Shown here: one piece after another, positions 53,076 through 62,896 of the stretch | Layout of the letters: each line of letters opens with the position of its first letter | How positions within the stretch are numbered: the stretch's first letter is position 1 | Notes under the pieces: model-generated | Told to the model about the DNA's origin: nothing | Databases searched by the model: none | Seen by the model: only the letters and a program-made list of their open reading frames with translations | Position numbers and translations under genes: made by a program | NCBI GenBank assembly: GCA_963738325.1 | Contig: CAVTWD010000005.1 | Span: 4,970-68,969 of the forward strand | Length of the DNA: 64,000 nucleotides | DNA from: CAVTWD01 sp963738325 | GTDB taxonomy: Bacteria > Actinomycetota > Acidimicrobiia > Acidimicrobiales > Ilumatobacteraceae | Direction of reading: 5' to 3'

Positions 53076-56000
53076 GATTCGTCGTCCCCCTTGGGCAGGA
53101 AACGCACTCGTTCGGGATCCGCGCCGGCGGTGAGCTTGTCGAGCAGCGACTCGAGCCGCTCGCGGAGCTGGTCGCCGGTGGCCGGCGACGTGTCCGGGAA
53201 CAGCGCGTCGTTCAGCTCCTTGGGCGAGACGTTGCGGATGTCGACCCGGTTGAAGACCTGGTTGAGTGCCTCGATGAACGGGCCGTCGATCGGGTCGGGC
53301 AGCGTGCGGGTCTTGGCGAGCGTCTCGATCTTCCCGCGTGCGGTGGCGTCGCTGACGTAGCCGACCTGCTCGGCCATCTCCTTCTCGTTGAGGCTGTCGA
53401 CGAGCGTGTCGGTCCAGGAGGCGACGAGGGCGTGGGCCCGCCGCTCGCACTCCTCGAGCCGGGCCGCTGCGGACGGCCCGTCGATCGGTCGCGGTGGGTT
53501 CTGCCCGGGGAGGATGACCGAGCTCTTGAGTGCCTGCTCGTCGATCTCGAAGAGGGAGCGGATCTCGACGAGATCGGACCGGAGCTGCGCGAACGGTCCG
53601 GGCGCCAGGATGGAGACGGCCTGCAGGGCGTCCAGGGTCGCGATCGGGGCCCTCGAGCAGCTGTCGCTTGCGGGCGTCGCCGGCGGCGTCGACGTGGTCG
53701 TGGCGGTACGACCGTGAGGCCAGCTCGGCGAAGCGGCGGCGTAGGTCGTCGCCGGCGTTGCGCAGCTTGACCACCCGGGCCGGGTCGATCGGGTCGTCGC
53801 TCTCGAGGAGGTCGACCATGTCGGTGCGCAGCGCGAGCGCGTCCTTCGACTCGTCGACGCCGGCGCCGAACACACCGGTCGCTTCTCGCAGGTACTCGGC
53901 GACCGCCGTCAGCTTGTCCCGGGCGGCCAGGACGTCCTCGATCTTGGCGAGCTCCTCCTTCCCTTCGCGCGCCTGGGCGATGGTGGCGTCGTCGAGGTTG
54001 AGGCTGTTGAGCTTGCCGGCCGAGTCGCGGACCTTGAGGTCGCCGAGGAAGCCCTTGAGGTGCTCCAGGCGTCGGGCGCGCTCGTCGGCGAGGTCGAACA
54101 GCGGCTCGCCCCAAAGCTCGGCCCGGTCGACGACGGCGCGGAGCGCGACGTCGGTGCGGCGAAGGAGGTCGTTGGTCTTGGTGACGACCTCGACGGCGAG
54201 CTTCTCGTCGGCGCCGGTGTCCTTCACCGCGCCGGCGGCGATGTCGAGGATGGCGACGACCGACCGGAGCTGGGTGACCGGCAGCGTCTTCGGCGGGGCG
54301 AGATGGTCGAAGCGCGGCGAGCTGGTCGGGCCCGTAGCGGGTCAGGCGGTCGAGCCCGAGCGCGTCGATCCGCTGACCGTCGATGCTGATCTCGAGCTTG
54401 CCCTGCTGGCAGAGCGCGGCGGCGACGACCACGAGCCAGACCGGCTCCAGGTGCCAGGGACCCCAGACGGGCACGTCAGGGTCGAGCGGCTTGAGCAGGT
54501 CACTGCGGTTCACGACCTTGCCGCCGGCGGCGTCGAGGGCGGCGACGAGCGCGGCGGCGTAGGTGCCGTCGGGCCGCAGGTCGGTGCCGTTCAGGGCCAG
54601 GAGCTCCAGCGCCTCGAGGATCGCGGTCCCTGCCCCGGTCGGTCGGCGGCTCGCGATCTGCGTGAGCGCGACCCGGACGTCGGCTTCGAGCGTCGACGGG
54701 GTGATCCGCCGAGAGAACCGCGGGTAGCCCGGGTAGCGGCCGGCGAAGTGGTCGGCGAGCGCGGTCGACGCGACGGCGTCGATCTGCTCCTGCACCTTCG
54801 ACCGCTCCCCCGGCACGGTGGCGAGCCACGTCCCGAGCGGCTTCGTCTCGCCGCGGTAGGTGACGGTCATGGCGGTCGCCATGTTCGATCGCAGCCAGGC
54901 GACCATCTCCTGCAGCGCTCGGCGCGACTTGTCCTCGTAGACGGGGCGGTGCGTCGCCGTGGACTCCTTGGCCTTGGCGGTGGCCCCGGCGTAGCGCCGC
55001 AGCGCGGTGGTGAACTCCTCGCTGCGGCTTGGCGAGGCGGATGAACACCTCGTCGGCGCGCTCCTCGTCGGTGAAGCGCGGCTCGTCGTAGGGCTGGATG
55101 AAGTAGATGTAGAAGTCCCGCGGCGGCTGCGCGGTGGAGCGCTCGTTCGGGGCGCCCATGAAGAGGTAGCCGCGCCGGTCGGCGTTGGTGGTCGCCCACG
55201 GCAGGTCGTACTGCCAGATGCGGTAGCCGGCGACGTAGGGGTCGTCGCTCACGCCGAGCACCTGCTCCATCGCGAGGTAGTACGCCCCGTCGAGCTCGTG
55301 CTCGTCGAGCGACTCGGCCCGCTGCTCGATCTGCTGGTCGTAGTCGATGTCCTTGGTGACGTCGAGGTAGATCTGGCCGTTCTCCTCGTCGATCGAGATG
55401 AACTGGCCGCTCACCGCCGTGAGGATCTTGCGGACGATGGAGTCGACGGTGGTCTTGAGGAACAGGGCGTCGCGCTCGGGCAGGCCGGGCGGGAGAAGGC
55501 AGAGCTCGTCGCGGAGCATCTCCGCCGTCATCCCGATCGGGCGGTTCACGTCGTCGGTGGTGAGCCGGTGGATGGTGAGGCCGTCGATGATGCGCAGCGC
55601 GGTCTCGACGTACTGCTTCTCCGGGAGCGCGCTGGCGACCTTGGACCGCAGCACGTCGCTCTTGTCGAGCACGAGCTGCACTTCGGGGATGGTGCGGGCC
55701 GACGGGTCGTCGGCGAGCCGCGTGCGGTAGCTGTCGGCGCAGATCAGCCCGACATGGTCGGTGGGCACCTCGGCGTCCCGGAGCGGCCGTCACCTCGCGC
55801 TCGACGGTGCGCAGCACCTCGCGCTTCTCGATCATGCGCATGTCGTTGAACGTGCGCAGGTAGTCGGGGTGCACGGGGAACAGCGACGACGAACTCGTCG
55901 ATCCGCTCGGCCATCCCCTCGTAGAGCGGCGCGAACGCCTGGAGGTGCTCGGCGATCTTGGCCCGCTGGGTGGCGTCCTTCTTGAGGAGCCGCTGCTCGA

Positions 56001-56773
56001 CGACGAAGGCGACGTCCTCCTTGGCGATGCGCACCTGCTCGAAGCGGTCGCGGACGCGGCGGATGGTGTCGGCGACGCCGGCGAACCGCGGGTTGTCGAA
56101 GATGGCCTCCTGCAGGCCGGCGATGAGACGGAACCGGGTCGACGCGGCGATCTCGCCGATCTCGCGCAGGAAGGCGAGGTCGTGGACGAGCTCGCCGTCG
56201 CGCCGGCCGCGGAGGTAGTCGAGCAGCTCGTCGAGGATGAAGAGCAGCCCGTGGTCGGGGTGGACGGCCTCGAAGGCCGCCATCATGTCGGCGAAGGCGT
56301 CCTTCGAGTTCGTGACCGTCGACCAGTCGGGGAACGTGAACTCGACGCCGAGGTCGGCGAGCCCGCGCTGGATCTCGGCGGCGACGATCTCGCGCAGTGC
56401 GAGGCTCGTGGCGCCGATGTCGAAGCGGATGACCTTGAACCGCCCGGCGATCGGCTCCGCCGCCTCGGCGACCTCGGGATGCTGGAGGCTGGCTCGAAGA
56501 GCCTGCGTGCTCGGCGACGCCGCCGATGACCGACATGAGGTGGGTCTTGCCCGTGCCGTAGGTGGCGACGACGAAGACGCCCTTCTTCTTGGTGTCGCCC
56601 GACCCGTCGAAGCGCAGCGCCGGGATGATGATGTTCGTGAGCTGGTCGGCCATGCGGTCGGAGATCACGAACGTCTCGACGTCGCGCTTGGCCGCCTCGA
56701 GCGTGTCGGACTCGCGGATCTGCTTGACGCTCTCGAGGGGCTCGGCGGGCTGCAGCAGGTCGGCGTACTTCAT
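53072..56773 (-). CDS. brxC: BrxC-like large ATPase of type 3 BREX (DUF6079) (frameshifts)
   Basis: About 1233 residues from the ATG at 56771-56773. The start MKYADLLQPAEPLESVKQIR is followed by GVFVVATYGTGKTHLMSVIG (Walker A, near residue 75), HGLLFILDELLDYLRGRRDG (Walker B), RFRLIAGLQEAIFDNPRFAG and SLFPVHPDYLRTFNDMRMIE. The middle contains VDSIVRKILTAVSGQFISID and the long C-terminal part is helical, with AGKLNSLNLDDATIAQAREG, ending ADPERVRFLPKGDDES. This matches the large AAA+-like ATPase placed second in type 3 BREX operons. Shifts occur near 56500, 55880, 55790, 55030, 54310 and 53650. Start and stop overlap both neighbours. Confidence 0.82.
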
Positions 56774-57295
56774 CGGAGGATCCTCTCGATCGTGAACGGC
56801 ACCTCGTCGGGGAACCGGGTGCCGCGAGGGCGCAGGACGACGACGTCGCGCAGCGGCGATGTCGTGGTGGTCGGGACGGCCCGGCAGCGCTGTAGGTGGC
56901 GCGGCCGCCGGCGATGTCGCCCCGGCCACACGGCGATGGTCGGGCGGCGGCGGGCGCGCGCCGACCAGCAGCTGCAGCGGCGCAATGTGCATGTCGGGCC
57001 ACAGGAGAACGTCGAGGTCGGTGAGCACCGTGGCATCGCCGCAGGCCGACTCGACATCGCCGACGAGGGCGGCTGCGGGCGGTCGGCGAGCGCGAGCACC
57101 GAGTCGCACGACGTCGAGACCGAGGTCGGTCTCGGAGCCGCTCGACGAGGGCGTCGGCGTCCGCGGGCGCGGCCGCGGCGATGAGCGCCACGCGCCCGCG
57201 CGCCGCCGCTCGAGCTCGTCGAGGAGTGCGAACCCAGCGGTGGGCCACGCGTCGATGCCATGGTCGGCCACGTCGCCACCGTAGGAAATGCGCAC
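56770..57295 (-). CDS. brxF: BrxF-like protein of type 3 BREX, no clear P-loop (frameshifts)
   Basis: About 175 residues. The GTG at 57293-57295 starts VRISYGGDVADHGIDAWPTA and GFALLDELERRR; after shifts come LTDLDVLLWPDMHIAPLQLL, VGARRRPTIAVWPGDI and GRATYSA, then PLRDVVVLRPRGTRFPDEVP ending FTIERILR. The LDVLLWPDxxxxPLQLL and IAVWPGxIxGGxxTYSxxGxPD pattern corresponds to the C-terminal half of BrxF (the DNIEILFxxxLxxxPLxLL and VVxAWxG segments). The N-terminal GxxGxGKT of typical BrxF is not visible, although frame damage may hide it. The TGA overlaps the brxC ATG. Confidence 0.6.
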
Positions 57296-57303
57296 GAGCG
57301 CCG

Positions 57304-57488
57304 CTACAGCCGCTCATCGTGCGTCGTCCTGGCACGCTGCGGAAGTGGTCGGCGACCGCCTGCGCGGCGAGGCAGTTGTCGCCGGCACAGGTGCACTTCT
57401 GCGGATCCGCTCGGCCGTCGGTGAGGTGGGCGCGCACCCGCTTGCGGTCGGCCCAGGCGGCAAGGTCCTCGTGGGTGAACGTCGTCAT
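57304..57488 (-). CDS. Small cysteine-containing protein in the BREX operon
   Basis: About 61 residues from the ATG at 57486-57488: TFTHEDLAAWADRKRVRAHL, then QKCTCAGDNCLAAQAVADHF, ending VPGRTTHDERL if one shift near 57335 is bridged. Three cysteines in CTCAGDNC may bind zinc or iron. The ATG overlaps the stop of the large protein upstream, and brxF follows nine bases on. I recognise no family. Confidence 0.5.
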
Positions 57489-59475
57489 GCCTCGTCCTCC
57501 CAGCCGTCCCCGCCTTCGGCATCGAACTCGCGTTCATCGTCGTCGTCGGGTGTGGCGTCGTCCCAGTCCGAGGCCGACGAGCGGTCGCCGGCGCCGTGGC
57601 GGGCGACGTGAGTCGCTCGCCAGACGGGGATGCGCTGGATGAGCTTCATGAGGTCTTCCATCCATGCATCGGCGTGGCCCGGCTCGACGCCCTCGGTCTC
57701 GATGAGCGCGTCGGCCGTCGACACCCTCGACACCGACCAGGCGCCGGACGGCCCGGTCGACGGCGTCCATGGCGTCGCCCATCTTCGCCAGGGCCTCCAT
57801 GTACCGCTCGTGGGCGGTGTCGGGCGCGGCTGGCGCCACCGGGCGCCCCGGAGGCGGGAAGGTCTGGCGCAGCCAGTTGTCGGTGACGAGCTGATCGCCG
57901 TCGCCGTTCTCGAGGGCGATGGGCTCGCCGATCGGCGCAACGGCGCGGATCTGGCGGCCCTGCGGCGTGGTCGCGGAGCGCCTGACCGAGCTGGTGGACA
58001 CCCCAAGCGGAGGTCCGCATCCGCTCGATGACTTTGCCGGGCTGGCGGCGGTCGACCTGGACGTTGTCCTTCGTGCCGCGGTCCGGGAAGAGCTGCCGGG
58101 ACACGACGAGGGGGTAGGCGGCGCGGGCGGCGAGCTCGAGCGACGCCGGGCCGGTCTCGACGCCCCGGTCGAGCTCCCGGAGTGCGTCGGCCACTACCTC
58201 CTCGGTGGTCCGGTAGGTGGCCTGCCACGGCTCGGACGCGAGGGAGTCGGCGAACCCGGTCTGCAGCGCCCGGTAGATGTCCGACACCTTCTGGCCCTCG
58301 TCGCCGCCACTGACGGCGCGGAGGATCAGGGCCGCAGCCACCTCGAGCTTGAACTTGTTGGTGATCCGCTGCTTGGTGGTCTGCCCGGTGATGGCGACCC
58401 GGATCGCCTGGTGCACGGTGGGGTCGGTGTCGGTGAGCAGCCGGACGATCCGCGCGGCCCGCACCGCAGGGTCGGCGGAGAAGCCCTTCGCCTCCGCCTC
58501 CTCGGGCGTAAGGGCGCCGAGCAGCCACAACTCCTCCTCGGGCCGGAGGAGTCCCTGGTCGGTAAGCGCTTCGAGCACGGCGTCGGCGATCGAGCCCATC
58601 TTCGCCGCCTCGTTCCACGCCTTCGGCGGCTCGACGTGGCGCAGGGCGACGAGGGACCGCACGGCAGTCGCGAAGGTGGCGGTGGAGCCCGGGTGCGGCT
58701 CGAAGCCGACGAGCAGGAGCGCCGGGATCGTCTCGCAGCGCAGCGCCTCGGCCTGCTCGATGGTGGGCCCGTTGGTGACCACCTCGTTCAGTGACCGGAC
58801 GATCGAGCGGAGACCCCGGTCGTCACGGGCGTAGGGGACATCGGCGGAGCGAATGTCGAGGATGTCGTGACAGGCGGTGAGCCGGCTGCTGCCCTCGGAG
58901 GTGACCGGGACCGTCACGTTCGCGGTGCCGTCGCCGTGGACGAGCGTGACCGCCGACAGCCACACCTCGGTCATGACGCCCTGGTTGCGGATCGAGAGGC
59001 GCCAGTCGTTGTCCTTGAGGATGTACTTCTTGGCGATCACCGACGACCAGGTGAGGTGCTCGCGGCTCTCGATCGAAAGCTGCAGCTCAGGACGCCCGTC
59101 CGGATCGGGGTCGGGCTCCGGGATGGGGCGGAAGTGGGCGTCCTCGGTCGACCCGGGCCGGACGGCGATGGGGTGACGGCGCGCCGGGCCCACGCGTGGG
59201 TTGCGGGGATCGGGCATCACGCGCCTCGTCCACACCCGGGCCCGAAGGCCGTAGAGCGTGCCGCCGGGCACGTACAGCTCCTCGGGGTTATCGGCCGCCT
59301 TGCGGATCTCGGCGGGGTCGACGACGGCAGAGGCGAACGCCTCGGCGGCGTCGGGCGACAGGTTGAACTGCTCCTGCAGGCGCTCCGCCGCACGGCGGAC
59401 CGCGGGCGCGAGCGCGGGCACCTCAAGCAGCTGCGGCGGTCGAGGAAGCAGGGTCTCGTCAATGGTCCTGGCCAT
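57485..59475 (-). CDS. Uncharacterised 663-residue protein at the head of the BREX operon (frameshifts near its end)
   Basis: The ATG at 59473-59475 is preceded by AAGGAG and begins MARTIDETLLPRPPQLLEVP. The first 490 residues are in one clean frame. The region VTLVHGDGTANVTVPVTSEG with SSRLTACHDILDIRS has the rhythm of a ParB/sulfiredoxin-like fold (substrate loop then a GxxRLxA helix), but this is only a hint. Later LRHVEPPKAWNEAAKMGSIA and TPEEAEAKGFSADPAVRAAR are helical. The C-terminus is acidic (DDATPDDDDEREFDAEGG). Shifts lie near 57965 and 57740. It lies between whiB and the small cysteine gene, overlapping the latter; it is not a known core BREX protein. Confidence 0.65.
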
Positions 59476-59491
59476 GGTGTGCTCCTTGTCC

Positions 59492-59948
59492 TCAGGCCGC
59501 GGTGCTGGCGAGGTAGCGGTAGACAGTGCGCTCGGTGCAGCCAAGCTCGGCCGCGATCGAGGGGATGGTGCGGTTGCTCGCCGCGCAGGATGCGGGCCAG
59601 GTCGGCCGGCGGGCGCAGGTCGATCTCGATGTGCTGCGTGGCGAGCCCGATGCGCTCCGCGAGGAGCTCGCGCTCGTCGGGGCTGCAGCCTCCCCACCAG
59701 CCGAACCGGAGGCCGTCGTCCGACTCGTGGACCAGGGCGGTCGCCAGGCATTCGTGTGCCACGGTGCAGGTCATGCACCGGGCGAGCGCCTCCGTCCGTG
59801 GCAGCTCGCCGTCCTCCGGGAAGTACGGGTCGCCGGCCAGCGGGAGGTCGGCGCAGGCGGCGCGGTCGTCCCAGCGCCGGGTGGTCGTGCGCGGGTCGTT
59901 GACCAGCGTGACGAGACGGGACTCGTCGATCAGGGGGATCTGGATCAT
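59492..59948 (-). CDS. WhiB family Fe-S regulator with C-terminal helix-turn-helix (one frameshift)
   Basis: About 152 residues from the ATG at 59946-59948, with AGGAGCGAG upstream. The WhiB core has DDRAACADLPLAG, ALARCMTCTVAHECLATALV (Cys-x2-Cys-x5-Cys after the first Cys) and GLRFGWWGGCSPDEREL, the GWWGG turn that contacts sigma factor. After a shift near 59582 the C-terminus reads SNRTIPSIAAELGCTERTVY and RYLASTAA, a helix-turn-helix. A WhiB protein with its own DNA-binding tail is uncommon. It is first in the BREX operon and its [4Fe-4S] cluster may let redox or NO signals control defence. Confidence 0.8.
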
Positions 59949-60232
59949 CTCTCGCTCCTCTCGAGCTCTATCTGCCAGTACTGGACTGGGGAGCTCGGGG
60001 CGAGAGGCCCTTCGCGATCCCCCTCCCGGGATGTCCAAGGCGGGCCTTGGCGCTTCGGAAGGCGGCAGCGGCTGTCGGTGATGCCCTCAAGGCGTACTGA
60101 CCCCGGACCTGTCGGTCTGTAGTCAGCGTTGCCGCCCCCGGCGCCGAGGCTTCGGGGTAGGGCGACCACGTCGTTCCGTGTCGCAAGCGAGACATTACCA
60201 GGCACCCCTGACAGGGTGCGCGGTGTGCGGGG

Positions 60233-60772
60233 TCAGCGCCCCAGGCGGAGATGGTCGAGGTACGGGTTGAGCGAGATGAATCGCGTCGCAGCGTCTTTCA
60301 GCTCCCGCGACGCGTGATCCCAGAAGGCGAGGTAGACCGAGAACCCACGCGACCGGACCTGGTCCACCGTCGGTACGTAGTCGCCATCTCCTGCCACGAG
60401 CGTCAGCTCGTCGACGCCGGCCGTCATGCGCTCGTACGAGTCGGCCATGATCTCGGTGGCGATGCTGGTGTCGACCTTCTTCTCCTTGTTGCGGATGCTT
60501 CGGTCGTAGACCAAGACCTCGAACCCACGGCTCTTGGCGACGGCCCACAGCGAATCGTTCGCCGGTGGCCTCGACCCAAAGAGCACTGCCCGGCCGGCGC
60601 CGTCCCCACCAGCGAACTCGTAGAGCCGGCCGAAGTCGAGCTTCCACCCGAAGTCGCAGACGTTCGCCGCCTGCGCCGTACGGATGTCCGGGGCAGACCC
60701 ACTAGCAACCGCAGCGACGTGCATGCCTTCGATCCACACGTTCGAGTTGTCGACGTACAGGAAGTTCGCCAC
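60233..60772 (-). CDS. NYN-domain (PIN-like) ribonuclease
   Basis: Intact, 179 residues from the GTG at 60770-60772. VANFLYVDNSNVWIEGMHVA has the first Asp and the DNSN motif of NYN domains; EKKVDTSIATEIMADSYERM holds the second Asp; LTLVAGDGDYVPTVDQVRSR has the GDGD acidic pair. This is the LabA/DUF88 branch of PIN-fold nucleases, which cut RNA with a metal ion. It lies 284 bases upstream of whiB on the same strand; that gap shows no gene. It could be an accessory to the BREX locus or belong to the conjugative element to its right. Confidence 0.85.
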   Translation of the reverse strand: MANFLYVDNSNVWIEGMHVAAVASGSAPDIRTAQAANVCDFGWKLDFGRLYEFAGGDGAGRAVLFGSRPPANDSLWAVAKSRGFEVLVYDRSIRNKEKKVDTSIATEIMADSYERMTAGVDELTLVAGDGDYVPTVDQVRSRGFSVYLAFWDHASRELKDAATRFISLNPYLDHLRLGR

Positions 60773-60862
60773 GGGTCCAGCCTCCAAGTCGTTTCTGACA
60801 CGCCGAGAGGACCGTAGCCACGGCCGGTGACAGGTCTCCGGCGTCGTGCGAACGAACGTCAG

Positions 60863-61000
60863 CCGTTGCCGCCCTGCGGGCGGGTGCGGTGGGTGCGTCG
60901 ACGCTCCCGGCCGGTCAAGCCCGCTCGCTGCGCTCGGGGCCGAGCCCTTCGGGTTGACCGGCCGCTCGTCGCCGACGCCGCCCCTGTAGGGGCGAGCCCG
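60863..61000 (+). repeat. Hairpin-rich leading-region repeat, copy A (upstream of ardC)
   Basis: About 138 bp, from CCGTTGCCGCCCTGCGGGCG to AGCCCG. Internal inverted repeats: GCCGCCC/GGGCGGG near the 5' end, CCGGTCAA (60911-60918) with TTGACCGG (60954-60961), and the perfect hairpin GCCCCT-GT-AGGGGC (60980-60993). It ends 20 bases before the ardC ATG. The other copies are at 62040 and 62728, with only scattered differences. Confidence 0.85.
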
Positions 61001-61019
61001 GCGAGTGGAGGTGGCCGAG

Positions 61020-61927
61020 ATGAAGGCGAGCGATCTGTTCGAGCAGGTGACCGCCGATCTGGTGGCGGCGATCGAGGCGGGAGCGTCGAACTGGCGGATG
61101 CCGTGGCAGCGCCTGGCCACCGCCGGCGTGCCCCGCAGCGTCGACGGTCGTCCCTACCGCGGGTGGAACGCCCTCGTGCTGGCGATGACGGCGGCCGATC
61201 GTGGGTGGTCGTCGTCGACGTGGGCGACCTACCGGGCGTGGCAGCGCCACGGCGGCCAGGTCCGTCGGGGCGAGCGGGGGACGCACGTCGTGCTGTGGAA
61301 GCCGATCGATCGCCGAGCCGACGACGACACAGCCGACGACGAGGCCGGGCACGGGCCGTCGCTGTTCGCTCGCACGTTCACGGTGTTCGCCGCCGAGCAG
61401 GTGGACGGCACCGACTATGGCCCGATGCGCAGCGGACCCGGTCGACGAGCCGGCCCGCCTCGCGTCGGCCGACAGGTACTTCGAGCGCGTGGCCGCGAGC
61501 GTCGTCTACGGCGGCGACCTCGCTTGCTACGTCCCCGCCGCGGACATCATCCGGCTGCCCGAGCTCGCACGGTTCGACCGGCCGGCCGACTTCTACTCGA
61601 CGTCCGCTCACGAGCACGTCCACTGGACCGGCCACCGCTCACGGCTCGACCGGGACCTGTCCGGCCGGTTCGGTGACCGTGCCTACGGCGCCGAGGAGCT
61701 GATCGCCGAGCTCGGCGCGGCGTTCTGGTGCGCCCAGTTCCAGCTCGAGCAGGCGACCCGGGCCGACCATGCCGCCTACCTCGGCGACTGGCTGAGCGCT
61801 CCTCCGCCAGGACGCCCGGGCCCTGGTCGCCGCCTGCGGCCAGGCCCAGCGGGCGATCGACTACCTGAACACCGCCGCCGGCTGGCCGTGCCGCACCGAC
61901 GCGGGACGCTGCCGAGGCGAAGGGTGA
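61020..61927 (+). CDS. ardC: ArdC-like anti-restriction protein (frameshifts)
   Basis: About 302 residues. The ATG at 61020, with GGAGG upstream, begins MKASDLFEQVTADLVAAIEA, then GASNWRMPWQRLATAGVPRS and YRGWNALVLAMTAADRGWSS, the N-terminal ssDNA-binding domain of ArdC. After a shift near 61430, ADFYSTSAHEHVHWTGHRSR carries the HExxH-like metalloprotease motif (here HEHVH), followed by YGAEELIAELGAAFWCAQFQ with the third ligand Glu. A shift near 61800 leads to ARALVAACGQAQRAIDYLNT and the end. ArdC proteins enter recipient cells early in conjugation and protect incoming DNA from restriction. Its place beside a BREX locus is notable. Confidence 0.85.
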
Positions 61928-62039
61928 GCGCCAGCCGCCGGTGGCCGAAGAGGCCCGGCTGAGCAGGTCGAGTGAGTGGTGCGGTGAGCGGTCGAGTGTG
62001 CGCGTGGGCGCAGCGTGCGCGTGCCGGGCTGTCGCGGTG

Positions 62040-62178
62040 CCGTTGCCGCCCCTGCGGGGCGGGTGCGGTGGGTGCGTCGGCACGCCCGGCCGGTCAAGCC
62101 CGCTCGCTCCGCTCGGGGCCAAGCCCTTCGGGTTGACCGGCCGGTCGTCGCCGACGCCGCCCCTGTAGGGGCAAGCCC
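62040..62178 (+). repeat. Hairpin-rich leading-region repeat, copy B
   Basis: About 139 bp, same structure as copy A, with GCCGCCCC/GGGGCGG at the start and GCCCCTGTAGGGGC at 62159-62172. It ends 98 bases before the ATG of the helix-turn-helix gene. The stretch 61928-62039 upstream shows no gene. Confidence 0.85.
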
Positions 62179-62275
62179 GCCCACACCGGGACGGGACAGG
62201 CCGGCGGAGCGGTCCGGGGTTCGGGGAAGTGCCCCGGCCGCTCCACCGGCACCACATCCCCGAAGGAGCACGACG

Positions 62276-62663
62276 ATGACCGAGACGACCCGACCGACCA
62301 CCGTGCGAGTGATCGCCGACCACACCCCCGGTCCGCACCGCACCGACAGCGACGACCTGTGGTGGTGGCTGCCGATCATCGGCCCCACCGCCAGCGCGCT
62401 GGCCTTCCTGTTCGCCCGCCACGCCGCCACCGGCGAGGCCTGCTGGCCGACCGACGACCTGGCCCGCATGGTCGGCCTGGCCGGCAACCGCTCCCAGCTG
62501 TGGCTGAGCCTGGACCGGCTGCACCGCTTCCGGGTGGCCACGTTCGTGTCCACCGACACGCTCACGATCCGGCTGTGGCTGCCGGCGCTCAGCGAGCGCC
62601 AACTCGCCCACCTGCCCGCGTCGATGGCGGCCGCCTACCGAGCAGGTGGAGCGCACCGCCTGA
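62276..62663 (+). CDS. Helix-turn-helix protein of a mobile element (one apparent frameshift at the end)
   Basis: From the ATG at 62276 (GAAGGAG upstream): MTETTRPTTVRVIADHTPGP, then DDLWWWLPIIGPTASALAFL and FARHAATGEACWPTDDLARM with VGLAGNRSQLWLSLDRLHRF, a winged-helix pattern like that of replication or transfer regulators, and TDTLTIRLWLPALSERQLAH. The frame then runs into repeat copy C; one base shift near 62640 gives the more natural end EQVERTA at 62663. About 130 residues. Similar genes occur in actinobacterial conjugative elements between anti-restriction and ssb genes. Function beyond DNA binding is unknown. Confidence 0.6.
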
Positions 62664-62727
62664 CGACCCGGCTGGCCTCGGGTGGCCGGCATCGTCGCCC
62701 GGCCGCCCGCCGGCCCGGCGTGGCGGG

Positions 62728-62866
62728 CCGTTGCCGCCCTGCGGGCGGGTGCGGTGGGTGCGTCGGCGCTCCCGGCCGGTCAAGCCCGCTCGCTGCGCTC
62801 GGGGCCAAGCCCTTCGGGTTGACCGGCCGCTCGTCGCCGACGCCGCCCCTGTAGGGGCGAGCCCGC
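62728..62866 (+). repeat. Hairpin-rich leading-region repeat, copy C (upstream of ssb)
   Basis: About 139 bp, closest to copy A, with GCCCCTGTAGGGGC at 62845-62858. It ends 30 bases before the ssb ATG. Three copies, same orientation, each in front of a separate gene, argue for regulatory function. Confidence 0.85.
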
Positions 62867-62896
62867 CCGTCGGCGGCGGACAGGAAGGAGACCGAG

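Noticed and set aside
53530..55044. A 504-residue plus-strand frame opposite brxC
   Set aside because: Composition is Arg/Ser/Ala rich without domain pattern; the minus strand encodes the BrxC-like ATPase across the same bases.
60863..62866. The three 139-bp repeats as a CRISPR array or insertion sequences
   Set aside because: Units are too long and unevenly spaced for CRISPR, and they contain no gene or terminal repeats of an IS; each ends close to a gene start.
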